Source: Bactrocera neohumeralis | Lineage: Eukaryota; Arthropoda; Insecta; Diptera; Tephritidae | Length of the DNA: 64,000 nucleotides | Direction of reading: 5' to 3' | NCBI RefSeq assembly: GCF_024586455.1 | Contig: NC_065923.1 | Coordinates: 37,186,370 to 37,250,369, forward strand | Shown here: piece after piece, positions 14,101-24,400 of the stretch | Numbering within the stretch: the stretch's first letter is position 1 | How the letters are laid out: every line of letters starts with the position of its first letter | Notes under the pieces: generated by a model | Told to the model about the DNA's origin: nothing | Seen by the model: only the letters and a program-made list of their open reading frames with translations | The model's database searches: none | Made by a program: the position numbers and the translations under genes

Positions 14101-14430
14101 GCCTTTCGTTCTCATCCTTCAACCGTTCGGTACGTGAATCTTCTATAAAAATCATTCAAATTTCGTAGAATATTTTTAAATGCCAATTATTTATTGCTTT
14201 TTCTTACCATCACTGCTCTCTTTATCTTCTAGTCGTGACCGCAAGGCGCTGGCCTGATCGCCTTTGTACTGCAGGACAGCCAAAGTCACCTCCAAAGTGC
14301 GTCGCAGCGACTTCTTGGGTATCTCCTCTATGGACACAATTAACTGCAGTAAAGTTTCATATAATTCCTCTTTTTGTTTCGTATTAAATTCACGAAATTT
14401 ACGTGCCGACACTAATTCGGATATTTCCAT
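2133..14430 (-). CDS. Cep290: Centrosomal/ciliary transition-zone protein CEP290
   Basis: A long coiled-coil protein that bridges microtubules and membrane in the ciliary transition zone; in flies it acts in sensory-neuron cilia and sperm. Seventeen exons join in frame (5' to 3'): 14430-14208, 14142-14039, 13967-13788, 13724-13284, 12978-12392, 12332-12143, 12082-11959, 11906-10776, 9404-9251, 9193-8968, 8907-8126, 6272-6140, 6065-5506, 5443-5311, 5254-4215, 4152-3957, 2462-2133. All introns are GT-AG. The product is 2177 aa, between my recollection of the fly (about 2000) and human (about 2480) proteins. Exon 5 (RDKQIRALIMELNSM, ENGILRRRLNIPDD) matches a conserved CEP290 block, and exon 15 carries the conserved GLWEKQKRWQQNAEKFKAKY region. 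Nearly all of it is heptad coiled coil, except a Thr/Ser/Pro-rich insert of about 170 residues in exon 11 (about 8230-8700). Introns 9405-10775, 6273-8125 and 2463-3956 hold LINE debris. Confidence 0.93.
2580..3560 (-). mobile_element. RTE-like LINE endonuclease fragment
   Basis: Lies inside the last Cep290 intron. Minus-strand translation gives broken pieces of an apurinic-type LINE endonuclease: ERLRRHILAFTPIDERLAKL, then VRSQIDQVVIDGQHVYGVLD and LRGPNIDWDQNLVVAKIR, separated by frameshifts. A better-preserved relative lies at 23395-24135. Outer limits are approximate. Confidence 0.7.
6560..7660 (+). mobile_element. LINE fragment with reverse transcriptase and RNase H pieces
   Basis: In the Cep290 intron at 6273-8125, antisense to the gene. 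Reverse transcriptase signature CAFLDIEGAFDNASYASVIK at about 6710-6770, a later YAGDIVIMVEA piece (the YxDD box appears as YAGD) at about 6950, and an RNase H start WYTDGSKTSE at about 7399-7430 followed by FQAEVCALSQCAELNL. Stops and frameshifts throughout. The RNase H points to the I/R1/LOA group. Nothing recognisable remains from 7660 to 8125. Confidence 0.7.
9600..10560 (+). mobile_element. RTE-like LINE reverse transcriptase and C-terminal fragment
   Basis: In the Cep290 intron at 9405-10775, antisense to the gene. NYRGTSLLNIGYKVLLSVLC and GPYQRGFRVPGKSTTAQIW are reverse-transcriptase motifs, followed by LIRLCKLTLSNTKSSVRIGQ and FNLLLEKILQTAELT. A C-terminal part follows (VFEGKVLRKIYALLCIDNG, then RLRWLGHVIRIDENA). 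The catalytic region is missing: the text jumps from the priming motif straight past the active-site block. Confidence 0.75.
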
Positions 14431-15100
14431 TTTCCTTCAACACTTATTATTATTAAGAAGAAAATACCCGCGTTGGATATTCCTGCTATTTTGTTGGCGT
14501 TTAATTTTTCTGGTTGTGACACTGACAGCATTAATGACATCAAATATTTGGTCGCCCGGGCAACTGCAGGTAAACAAAAACCTAAACAAAAAACAAAACC
14601 GCTAGCTGGTTTTTGACCATGGTGTAACACTGTTATTAGGGGTGTTTTGGTGTTGGGGTGATTTCTTTTACTAACTTTTCCATTGCTTATAGAATTCACC
14701 GACAAATTATATGAAAAATTAACAGTAATTAAATCCTTTGTTATAGCATAAGTAATCGAATATTACAGCGGACTATGTTTGTCAAAACTACCAGAATGTC
14801 GATTGTCACATGGACCCTCTGTCTGTGCAATAAATGACTGTAGATATCTTGATGAATTTTGACACTTTTGTCAAGCTGGATGCTATTCTTCCAAGTAATC
14901 ATACCCAGCTCAGATAGGTTCTATTAAGCTCGTAATTTTGTCCGTGATCAGTTGAAATTTCATACTTATGAAAGAAATTAGTCTTTCTTTCTTGTTTATT
15001 ACCAAATCGCATGACTTCTTCATTTACTTAAGTCAATATTGAATTCCAAGAGCTTATTTGAAGTATCACCTAAAATGTCGAAACAAAACTTATCACATAC
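14431..15100. other. Spacer upstream of Cep290, nothing recognised
   Basis: Immediately upstream of the Cep290 start codon, so the Cep290 promoter is expected here. No TATA box or other clear signal could be picked out and no convincing ORF is present. Confidence 0.4.
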
Positions 15101-15149
15101 ATTGGTGGGTTGTGCTCTCGGATGATGACCAACTTAAGTCTTATTCAGG

Positions 15150-16450
15150 ATATCAGTGGATTTGATCTTTCGTTTTTAGTGTTTAGTTATTCCCTGCTTG
15201 CATAACGCATTGAGACTTAGTATTGGCGATAGGGATAGTCTTAATTGCCACTTAGATATCCACTAGAAGGTTTATGGACTTACTCGTTAGAGCAGAAGCC
15301 CATTTGACACCTTCTGTTATGTCAACAATTTCCGCCTGAACGACTGAATGTTAGTCATTTAGTTTGAAGTTATCTTCTCTGTATGGATTATTACAAAAGA
15401 AGCCCACTTCTTTTGCTATTTCACTCTTTGATCCATCGGAATATGTAGATTTTGCCGTTGAAATTGTCGATCACAGAACCAGTGGTCGATTCTTCTCTAC
15501 TGGGGAATAAAAAGGTTGTGTTTAATTCGTCATAGATTTCCTTTTCTTAGCAATGCGGCAATTTAGCCTGCGTTCATTAACCAGGTCGTGTATGATATCA
15601 TGTCCGTAGTCACACCGAGTCCGACTCCAGTGGCCTAAATTCATGAACCGACTGACCGTAAGTATTGTCTCATACTTCACATGATCACATTGAAAGGTGA
15701 ATTTTTAATTTATACTTCGCGTGTTTTTTGAATCGGTAAATATTTTTCTGTAAGTTGATAGTACTGTTAGTGATATCTATGCTAAATTTCACGTCAAAAT
15801 ATTCATTAGTATTTGAGATTCGCGTTATTTTGTGTGGCTCTAAAAGTGAATTCTTCGATTTTTACTATGTCTGAATTTATTGAACAAAAAAGTGCGGTAA
15901 TATACCATCTCATGCTGCATTGGTTATTGGTGATCATCTCGCCACATTTTCAACTAATATCGTGCCACAATCACCGCATTCGCCTGATTTACCTTCGTGT
16001 AACTTCTGGCTATTCAGCAATTTCACATGAGCACTCCGAGGACACCACTTTGACTCAATTGAGGATATAAAAGCTGAATCGAAGAAGGCTCTGCTGGCCA
16101 TCACGACGGAGGATTTTTCCAAGCGCTATGATGACTGGAAAATTCGTTGGCAAAAGTGTATTGCTGCGGGAGGGGATTACTTTGAATGAAATCAATTGGA
16201 TAAAATTCACCTTTCATTTTGATCACAGTATTATGTATTGGCTCGAGGAGACTCTCGAGGTTAGCCTTTGTTGACGTAGTTTCCATTACAACCAGGCCAC
16301 CGCACCATATGTTTGTATGCGACGAATGACACTTGTGTGGAGTCAATAGCTCTACTGCAGGAGTACCAGATTCGAAGAGCTTTGGAAGACCAACCATCAA
16401 TGTGTTGCCTCCAACTTAGTTTTTTATCACATGTACATAGTACCATACAT
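15150..16450 (-). mobile_element. RNase-H-bearing LINE fragment split by a mariner
   Basis: Minus-strand reading from 16450 downward gives KKLSWRQHIDGWSSKALRIW, typical of the reverse-transcriptase thumb of jockey/I-group LINEs. From about 15480 to 15180 it gives an RNase H start TYSDGSKSEIAKEVGFF and VVQAEIVDITEGVKWASAL, with stops. A plus-strand mariner (about 15770-16195) sits between the two pieces, so it may have landed in the LINE. Confidence 0.6.
15770..16195 (+). mobile_element. Internally deleted mariner-like element
   Basis: Begins with a mariner-type start MSEFIEQKSAVIYHL at 15868, then jumps directly to the C-terminal part (NIVPQSPHSPDLPSCNFWLF and SIEDIKAESKKALLAITTED, with YDDWKIRWQKCIAAGGDYFE to about 16188). 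The whole central transposase is missing, and the second part lies in another frame with a stop. Confidence 0.75.
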
Positions 16451-17169
16451 ATGGGCAAATTCGGATTAATAATTGTTTCCTTTCTTTAATTTTGTTTCCA
16501 CTAAAATAGTGTTGAGCTTAGCGCTGCTTTCCAGGTTACAGTCCGCCCTTTCACACCTCTATTTTGAGTTCCTAAAATTTAAATGGTGTAATTTAAATCA
16601 AACTAATAAACAGGTGTTTGTCTAAACACCATGCTTTCGAAGTATTTATTATTTGATTTCAGTTAAAATTTTGAGATAGCAGAAGTGGCAGAGCTTACGA
16701 CTTTGGCGAAACATGCTCCTTACGTATAGTATATAGTATGTGCTATGGTATGTATGTACATAGGTTTACAATATGTATGTGAATTGAAGGCAACCAGATT
16801 GGAAAACCAACTAAGAAATTTATATGTTTTTAATAACTTTTCCAATCTATTTTAGCAAAACACCGTTATGTTAAATCAACTGAATATCCACTTTCCGTAA
16901 AAGTGTTTACAAAATTATGGTTACATCGTTCTGCTCACATTTTTCATATCACTCGCTGGTTACAAACAATCCAAATAACAAAAGAAGGTATTCGAACTGT
17001 TCGATGGGGGAGTTGACAGATGATTTAGATAACTTTATAAGTTAGCTATTGAGTTTTCGAATGCCAGTGATTTCTTATATTCAGATGCCTTAATCTCTTC
17101 ATAGCGGTTTCATTAAGATATATTGGCCGATATATGCAGTATAAAGTTATATATATATATATGGGACTC

Positions 17170-18050
17170 AAAGAAGTATTGACGATATACGATCCAACAA
17201 CGACTCGAAATTATTAAAATTTACTGCCGACATTCGGAGTCAGTGGCCTCCACTTTAAGAGCGCTACGTCCAATTTATGGTCGTCCTGTCAGATCAACAA
17301 TTGAGCGCCTAGTGAAAATTTAGGAAGACCCAAATCAGTCACTCACACGTCGTTCTCCAGCGTTTGCCATCTCTGTGATGTTGTTGTGGCGAATTTTGCG
17401 AAAAGATCTTGGCCTACATCCTTACAAGACCAAATTGACGCAAGAACTGAAGCCGCTGACCACCAGAATCGTCGTATGTTCGTGAATTGGGCTGAGAAAC
17501 AACTTGAAAATGATCCGGACTTTCATCGGAAAATCATCTTCAGCGATGAGACTCATTTCTGCTGAATGACTACGTCAATAAGCAAAATTTGCATTATTGG
17601 TCAGTCAACAATCCACACGTACTCCATGAGTCACCATTGCATGCCGAAAAAATTACGGTTTGGTGCGATTTATGGGCCGCAATGAAAACCGAATATTTTT
17701 GGCTCGAATTGAATGATATGGACTTGGAAAATATGTGGCGAATATCACAATCGATTTATTGAAAACCAAGTTTGGGAACGTGTTATCTAATGAAATGGCA
17801 CAGTAAATTGGCCGCCTTGGTCGTGCGATTTGACGCCGTTAGATTATTTCCTGTGGGGCTGTGTCAAGTCCATGGTCTATGACAACAAGCCAGCGACGAT
17901 TGATGAACTATGTGCGAATATCAAAAATTGGGTTCAGCATCTGGATTTCTGCAACCCTGCCCGTGATGGCCATGCAAATGAAATCCAGCTCCCAGGCATA
18001 AAGAAATTTCATTGATATTCCAAACCGTTTTTGTTTATTTAAAAAAACTT
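17170..18050 (+). mobile_element. Degenerate M1-type Tc1/mariner copy
   Basis: Shifting frames give SLWRILRKDLGLHPYKTKLT-like text at about 17380, DPDFHRKIIFSDE at about 17518, VNKQNLHYWSVNNPHVLHES at about 17570, and LTPLDYFLWGCVKSMVYDN at about 17830. These follow the normal transposase order, but frameshifts, stops and small deletions break the frame. It lies upstream of the first gustatory receptor gene. Confidence 0.8.
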
Positions 18051-18059
18051 TTGTAGCGC

Positions 18060-18185
18060 TCTAATTGAAAAACCGTTATAACCCTATATCTATCTTGATT
18101 AGTTTTAAGTGATACATTCAAACGTTATGTGAACAAAACTAGTATACTCTGTAGCACAATGTTGCAAGAGTATAAAAACCCCAGA
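18060..18185 (+). repeat. End of a dispersed repeat (ACCCTATATCTATCTTGATTAG type)
   Basis: Contains accctatatctatcttgatt, gtgaacaaaact and a closing gttgcaagagtataaaa. A related stretch is at 41760-41910. It resembles a repeat tail I recall from tephritid genomes (inference). The TATAAAA here belongs to the repeat and should not be taken as a promoter without other evidence. Confidence 0.6.
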
Positions 18186-18468
18186 AACACGAAATTCAGC
18201 CGTTGGCGACCTTCTCAGAAATGTATTGTATGACTACTTTTATTTCCGATAGGGCATGAACTTGTTGACAAGTACACACATGCGGGCTAATAAATCCGCC
18301 CATATGTACCGGACTTGTTTTTGAAAAACCAAAACACACAAATTACTACATATAAAACATCGCCAATGCTGAGCATTTAATATTAGTCTCTCATTTTCAC
18401 TTCTCAAACGCACTCGTAGTTTGGCATTAATAACAGTAAAAAATAATAATAGCAAATCGTGGCTAAAA

Positions 18469-21400
18469 ATGCTTAGCCGAAATAAGTTGCGTGAAATTTT
18501 GTCGAAGCATCAACAACAGGCCTTCGAGGGAAGCAAAATTTTATCGTCAAAAAGTGCAAATGAAAAAATCAAAAATATAAGTCTAGGAAAACCGAGTGAA
18601 AAAATTTTTCTGGAGAATATAGAGGATAGTGATGTGATGAAACCCGTTGGAATGACTGGACGGCGTACCCCAATTGAATATTTCACTTATAAAGAAGATA
18701 ATTTTCATTATAAAAAGCCGAGCGAGCACACCGACTACAGCAGATTGGACATCTTTCATCGAGCTGTAAGTCCAAGTGAGTTTAAACAATGAGTTTACAT
18801 AACGAAATGTAGTTCTCAATTTGAAAATGTTACACTTTCATCTAAGCTCCTTCGTCAAACCTTCTCTTTGCTTTCGACTTTAAGAATTAATAATTAATTA
18901 ATAGTTAAGTTGAACAGAACTAAACTTGCAAATTATCTAAGAATATAAAATTGAGCTCAATATCAACTCAGCGTCTGCATATATATTTAAATGGCACTGC
19001 ATCCAAGAAACCTTCAAATAAATTTCATCATATTATTGATCATCATTTAAGGTAAAACGTGATTCTTTATGATTGATAATGCTTTCAATAAGAACTACTT
19101 AAACGGTACATCGTTTTTGTCTGATTACCAAACAGCGACTTTTTGAGCATGTAAATGTGACAATTTTGTTTTTAACCATTAATAAAAAATGAGCTTCATG
19201 GCTGAATAAATTTTTTTAGTGAAATCGGCATCGGTGTCCTTCTCATTTTGGCTCATCCACCGAACGAACGACGCGTTTGATGGTCGTTCGGTTTCAAAAC
19301 TTGCACGAGTTGAATTTTCTAAGCCCGCAAACCAAGATCCTTGCGCAAAAATTTCCATAAAGCGCCTGGGCATAGTTCCACTTATTGCGCGCGCTGACTA
19401 ATGGCTCATTCGGGCCTTCTTCCGTACTCTGCATCACAGCAGTAACGGTGTCTCTGAGGATGCGTATTATTCATTAAGGGGTCAGTAGGGTAATTTTAAA
19501 AAATTTTTGTTTGCATTTTCTGTTCCCTTATACCCTTAGAATTAATGTAGAAACCACTTTACCATTAGAAGATTTCGAAAAAGATTTCTCGACGTTCGGA
19601 GCGCTCGGAGTACACACCTCAAGCTTTAAACGCGTTTTTCTCAAAATACACTTTTTTAAACTGGCGGACATGATTCCGGCCGAACTACTCAACCGATTTG
19701 CTTAATTTTTTTTTTTAAATGTTCATAAAACGCCTGGCTATCGTCCATATTAGACTAATAATTTCGTAAAATTTATTGACAATGTTATGACAAAATTTAT
19801 GTCAAAAAACATGGGGAAAATTAAAAAAAAAAAGTTAATTACTTCTTTATTTATCAACATTTTTTTATGATTCTAGTAGCGGCGATGAGAAATCGTGTCG
19901 GTCAGTGAAAAAACGCATCTCACTCACCCATTTCTCCGATAGATGTCCTCAAGAAATTCCGAAAAAATTTGTTTATACACTCCACGATATATCTCATGAT
20001 ATGTGAAAAAAGTTCTATTGTAGAATAAAAATTTCTATGAAAAAAAATTTCAAAAAAAAAGAAGGCCAGATTACCCTACTGACCCCTTAAAAAAAGTGGT
20101 CGAAATCGATTCATGGCTGCTCGAATTAACAACCCTGCTTGACGATGTGTCGCGTGAATCCAACCTTTATTTTTAGTAATAAATTTGCGAGATTGGAAAT
20201 GGTGTTGCAGTGTCAGTCGGTTCATTAAGAAATGTCCAAACTAAACTGAATATAAATCCAGTAACAGGTGTCAAAAAGACCAACTCCGAAAAAAGTATTG
20301 CCTCATTGCAAACCACACGTCTTAAAAAACATTCGTTAGAATGCCTTTAAATTTGCTTACAGAGGCTTATCGGTTATTTAAAAAGCTTTTCAAGGAGTGA
20401 CAATCACATTATTCTAGACAATATTCCCACCAGTATGTTATGCTTATCTTTTTCTAATGCGGCTACGTCTCAGATAGTCCATTCTTTGAGTCCAATTTTC
20501 CATGATTCGTTCTACCATTTCGACTGGTGACAGCTGAATGATAGGCGTGATGTTTTGCTCCAAGGCTTGAACTGAAGCGGGATTGTCCGCTTAAACCTTA
20601 GACTTTACATATCCCCACGGAAAAACGGTGTGATACCACACGATCTTGGTGGCCGTTCGACCGACCCAAATCGTGGAATTATCTGCTCATCTTGTTGAAA
20701 CCAAATGTCGCTGAGATCACGTGCTTCAATTTTAGGCATCAAATAGTCGTTTAACATGGCGCGATACGATGTCGCCATTGACGATTACGTTCTCACCGGA
20801 ATAATTTTTGAAAAAATATGAACAGATGATTCCACCAGCCCACAAACCACACCAAAACGTTGTTTTTCTGAACGAAATGTCAGCAATTGAATCTCTGTAG
20901 GTTGCTCAAGTCCCAAATGCGGCCATTTTGCTTGTTTACATACCCATTGAGCCAGAAATGAGCCTCATCGGAGAATGCTAAGTCGTTCCATACGTCAGTC
21001 CGAGTTGCTGCGAACGGCGCCGAATCGACTCGATCACAGTTTTTTAACAGAAATCATTTTATGTTTACATGTATTAAAAATAGTTTGAAGATTAATTGTT
21101 TTTTTTATAAATAATTAATTTTTTTCCAATAAAGCTTTCATTAGGTCCTTAATAGTATCTTCCGTAATTTGTTTGCTTGCTGAAAACCACTTTTTTAAAA
21201 AATTGTTAATGGTGTCAGCAACTTATTTTGTGCTCTTCATAACACTTTTCACCAGCACCCAATATCTTTCGAAGGATCTGAGCTTGGTCTTTTCATACCA
21301 CTCAAGTGATTTGCAATAATGGCATGAAGCCAAGTCAGGCCAAAAATGTGGACACCTCGGGCCGTCTTATGAATGGCAAAGTTTCTGCAAGCACTTCTGG

Positions 21401-24400
21401 ACGTATAAACAATGTAAAGAACTTTTTCTTAGTTTTAATGGCTTTGCATTTTTTATTATGCCCAAAATTATTAAGTCTTCATACAGTCATACCAGTCATA
21501 TTTATTTCTAATCTACATAACATTTCCGTAGTACTCATTATAGGTCAATGTTTCTCGCTAATGCCCGTTCAAGGAGTAGGCCAGCCGAACCCGCGTCACG
21601 TGCGATTTTCATTCAAGACCTTACGAGTGCTGATCACTTTGATATTTTTAGTTGCAAGCTCTGCATTAAATCTGGCGATGATGAAGCATTTGGCTAGAAT
21701 TGGTGTAAACGCGAAAAATTTAGGTAAGCTTACCAACTTTGTGGATCTTCATTGACATCAAAAGAAAGTAAAATATTTCCGATTTATTCATATTAGTTTA
21801 ATTATTTGTTATTATCTTTTCACACAGTCGGCGTTGTGTTTTTTACATGCGTACAATCATCGACGATACTGTTTCTTTCGTTGGCTCAACGTTGGCCCCG
21901 GCTTATTCGTTTTTGGACCCGCACTGAAATGATCTTCATACGCAAGCCATATGAAACACCGAAACGTGATTTGTCGACACGCGTGCGTCGCGCTGCGGTC
22001 ACAATAATATTCCTCTCAGCAGGTATTTTTAAAAATTAACGGTATATTTCTCTAAATTTATATGTTCAAAACATTATTTATGCAGTGGAACATTTGTTGT
22101 ATCTGGCATCGGCTGTAGTCTCACAATATCGCAGAGCAAATTTCTGCGCCACTCTACAAAATAGTACAGTTCATTTTACTTTCGAGGATTACACCTACAA
22201 AAATTATGATTATGTCTACGAGCTATTCCCCAACACCACGCTAGTTGGCTGTCTTATTTTGGTGAGTGGTAATTTTTTTCTTCACACTTGGTCACATTTT
22301 TCACGGTCACATAACAGACATAGACTTCTTTCGACAGAAAGAACATCCACGTCTTATTAACTTCTTTGGGTCTCTTACCTAAACTCGGCGATACTTAGGT
22401 ATAGTCTTTGTGGTCTTGATGTCAGTAAAAAAGTAGTAATTTAGATATCGTTTGATCTGGTCAAAAGTGAGCAAACCCGTGTATGTTTGCCTTATTATCT
22501 ATAAGAAATATGAAAGAATTCAAGATCGGACCACAACCTCAGTTCGTCGTTGAATTCTACTATTCTCTTCGAATATGCATAATTTAAAATATTATTTTTT
22601 CGATCAAAATTGTTAAATAGATGTTGGATAGATTTGTGGTTTTATTGTACATTGAAGTTTATAAGATTTCTGCTTCCGATAATAACTTAATTGGCTGAAT
22701 AATCTGCAGCTAGAGCAAATTTTGGAATAACTGTTCTTATGAAAAGTGCAGATTACATATAAACTCCAGCTGGTAGATACTACTCAAAGAAGTTTACGAA
22801 GCTTGAAGCTCTTTTTTAGGTAAATCGTTGTGAAATTTTCTGTAACCACCAATGGTCTTGACAGCGGCGTGGTTAGTCCTCCGATTGGATTTTGGTTCAG
22901 CCTATTTTTGCTCTTCTTGTACTTTGCAACTGTTTGCGACGCACTTCTGTCCTAAGTTTTCTAAGAAATATCTTCCCATAGTAGACCCACGGCTTAAATT
23001 CCAGCGAACTCAATCAAAATCTATGATGGATTAAAGATTAATTATGGTTTTGTTCAGATATTGCTTTTGTGGTGCACTCTATTTACTATATTATCAAAAA
23101 AAAACTTCACAGAGTGGTTTGGGGAATGCTGCACGTGTTAAAGATGGACACCAATCAAACGATAAAGGCGAAAAAGCACAGTTGTGATTTCGTCGATTTA
23201 ATCTTGGATATTTTGATGTTAAAGATGAATGAAGCTCTGGAAGGGCATTTGTGGAAAGGGCATGCATTTGGAATGTCCGGTTCTTTAATTGGGAAGGTAA
23301 AAGCTGACACACCGCATAGAAGTGCGATGGACGGTATAAGGACTAAAACGAGTAGGTCCTTGTGGCATTTACTAAAGTGACCATATAATGGAGCGCAATC
23401 CGGTGTGCGATTCGTGGTGGAAGAGAGACTCCATCGCCGAGACCTGCCATTTACAACGGTGGATGAGCGTCTGGCCATAATCCGCATCAAAGCGAAGTTC
23501 TTCAACATATCGCTGATTGGTGCCCACTCCCCAGCGAAAGAGAAGGATGATGTGACCAAAGGTGCCTTCTATGAGCGCTTGGAGTGCAACTATGAGAGCT
23601 GCCTCGACATGATGTCAAATTCGTGGTAGGTCACTTTAACGGTAGAGTGGGCAAAGAAGGTATCTTGGGCACAGCGGTCGGTAAATTGAGTCTCTATGAT
23701 GAAACATTCCAAATGGGTTGAGGCTGACCGACTTTGCTGCGGCCCGAAATATGGTTATCGGTATTATTAGATTCCAGCATAGGAACACTTATCAAGCTTA
23801 TCAAGTCTCCGAATCGAATCATGTAGACGGAAGACACGTCTCCAGTGTTTTAGACGTGTGTACAGTCCGAGGTCCTAACATCGACTCGGACTACTATCTT
23901 GTTGTAGCTAAGATACGCCCCCGTCTCTGTGCAGCAAAAAACGCACATCAACAAACACAAGGAAGGTTCGACGTCGAGAAGCTGCAATCACAACAGACAG
24001 CTGAACGATTTTCTACTCGTCTTGCACTCCTGCCCTTTGAGAGAATTCGTCAACAACTCAGTATCGAAAAAGAAGGAAGATTTAATGCAAAAAACTTCAT
24101 AGACGAATTTTCATTTACGAACCGCTGTTGAATCGCAACAAAATCAGTCCACTTCTAAAACAAATGGTCACCGGTTATGAAAAGAGAGTTATTTACGACA
24201 GTGCTCATGTGTATGTCGAATCAATTTCTTCTTTTTTTTTACTGACGTAGAGTAAAGGAGTGGAGATCTTACTCTTCCTCTGCTTCCTTCGGCGGATAAT
24301 GCGTCGAATACTTTCAGAGCTGGAGCGTTTTCATCTATTCGAACGGCATGACCTAGCCGCTGGCTCTTAATTCGCTGAACTATATCAATGCCGTCGTATA

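Noticed and set aside
17140..17165. TA-dinucleotide run as a microsatellite of note
   Set aside because: Short, imperfect and common in AT-rich fly DNA.
18166..18185. TATAAAA about 290 bases before the receptor 1 start as a core promoter
   Set aside because: It belongs to the tail of a dispersed repeat, so it is not specific evidence for a promoter.
21306..21531. Open frame upstream of receptor 1 exon 2, with an ATG at 21324, as the true start of the gene
   Set aside because: No acceptor and donor pair fits its phase, while exon 1 at 18469-18775 joins exon 2 in phase and supplies the conserved IFHRAVSP motif.
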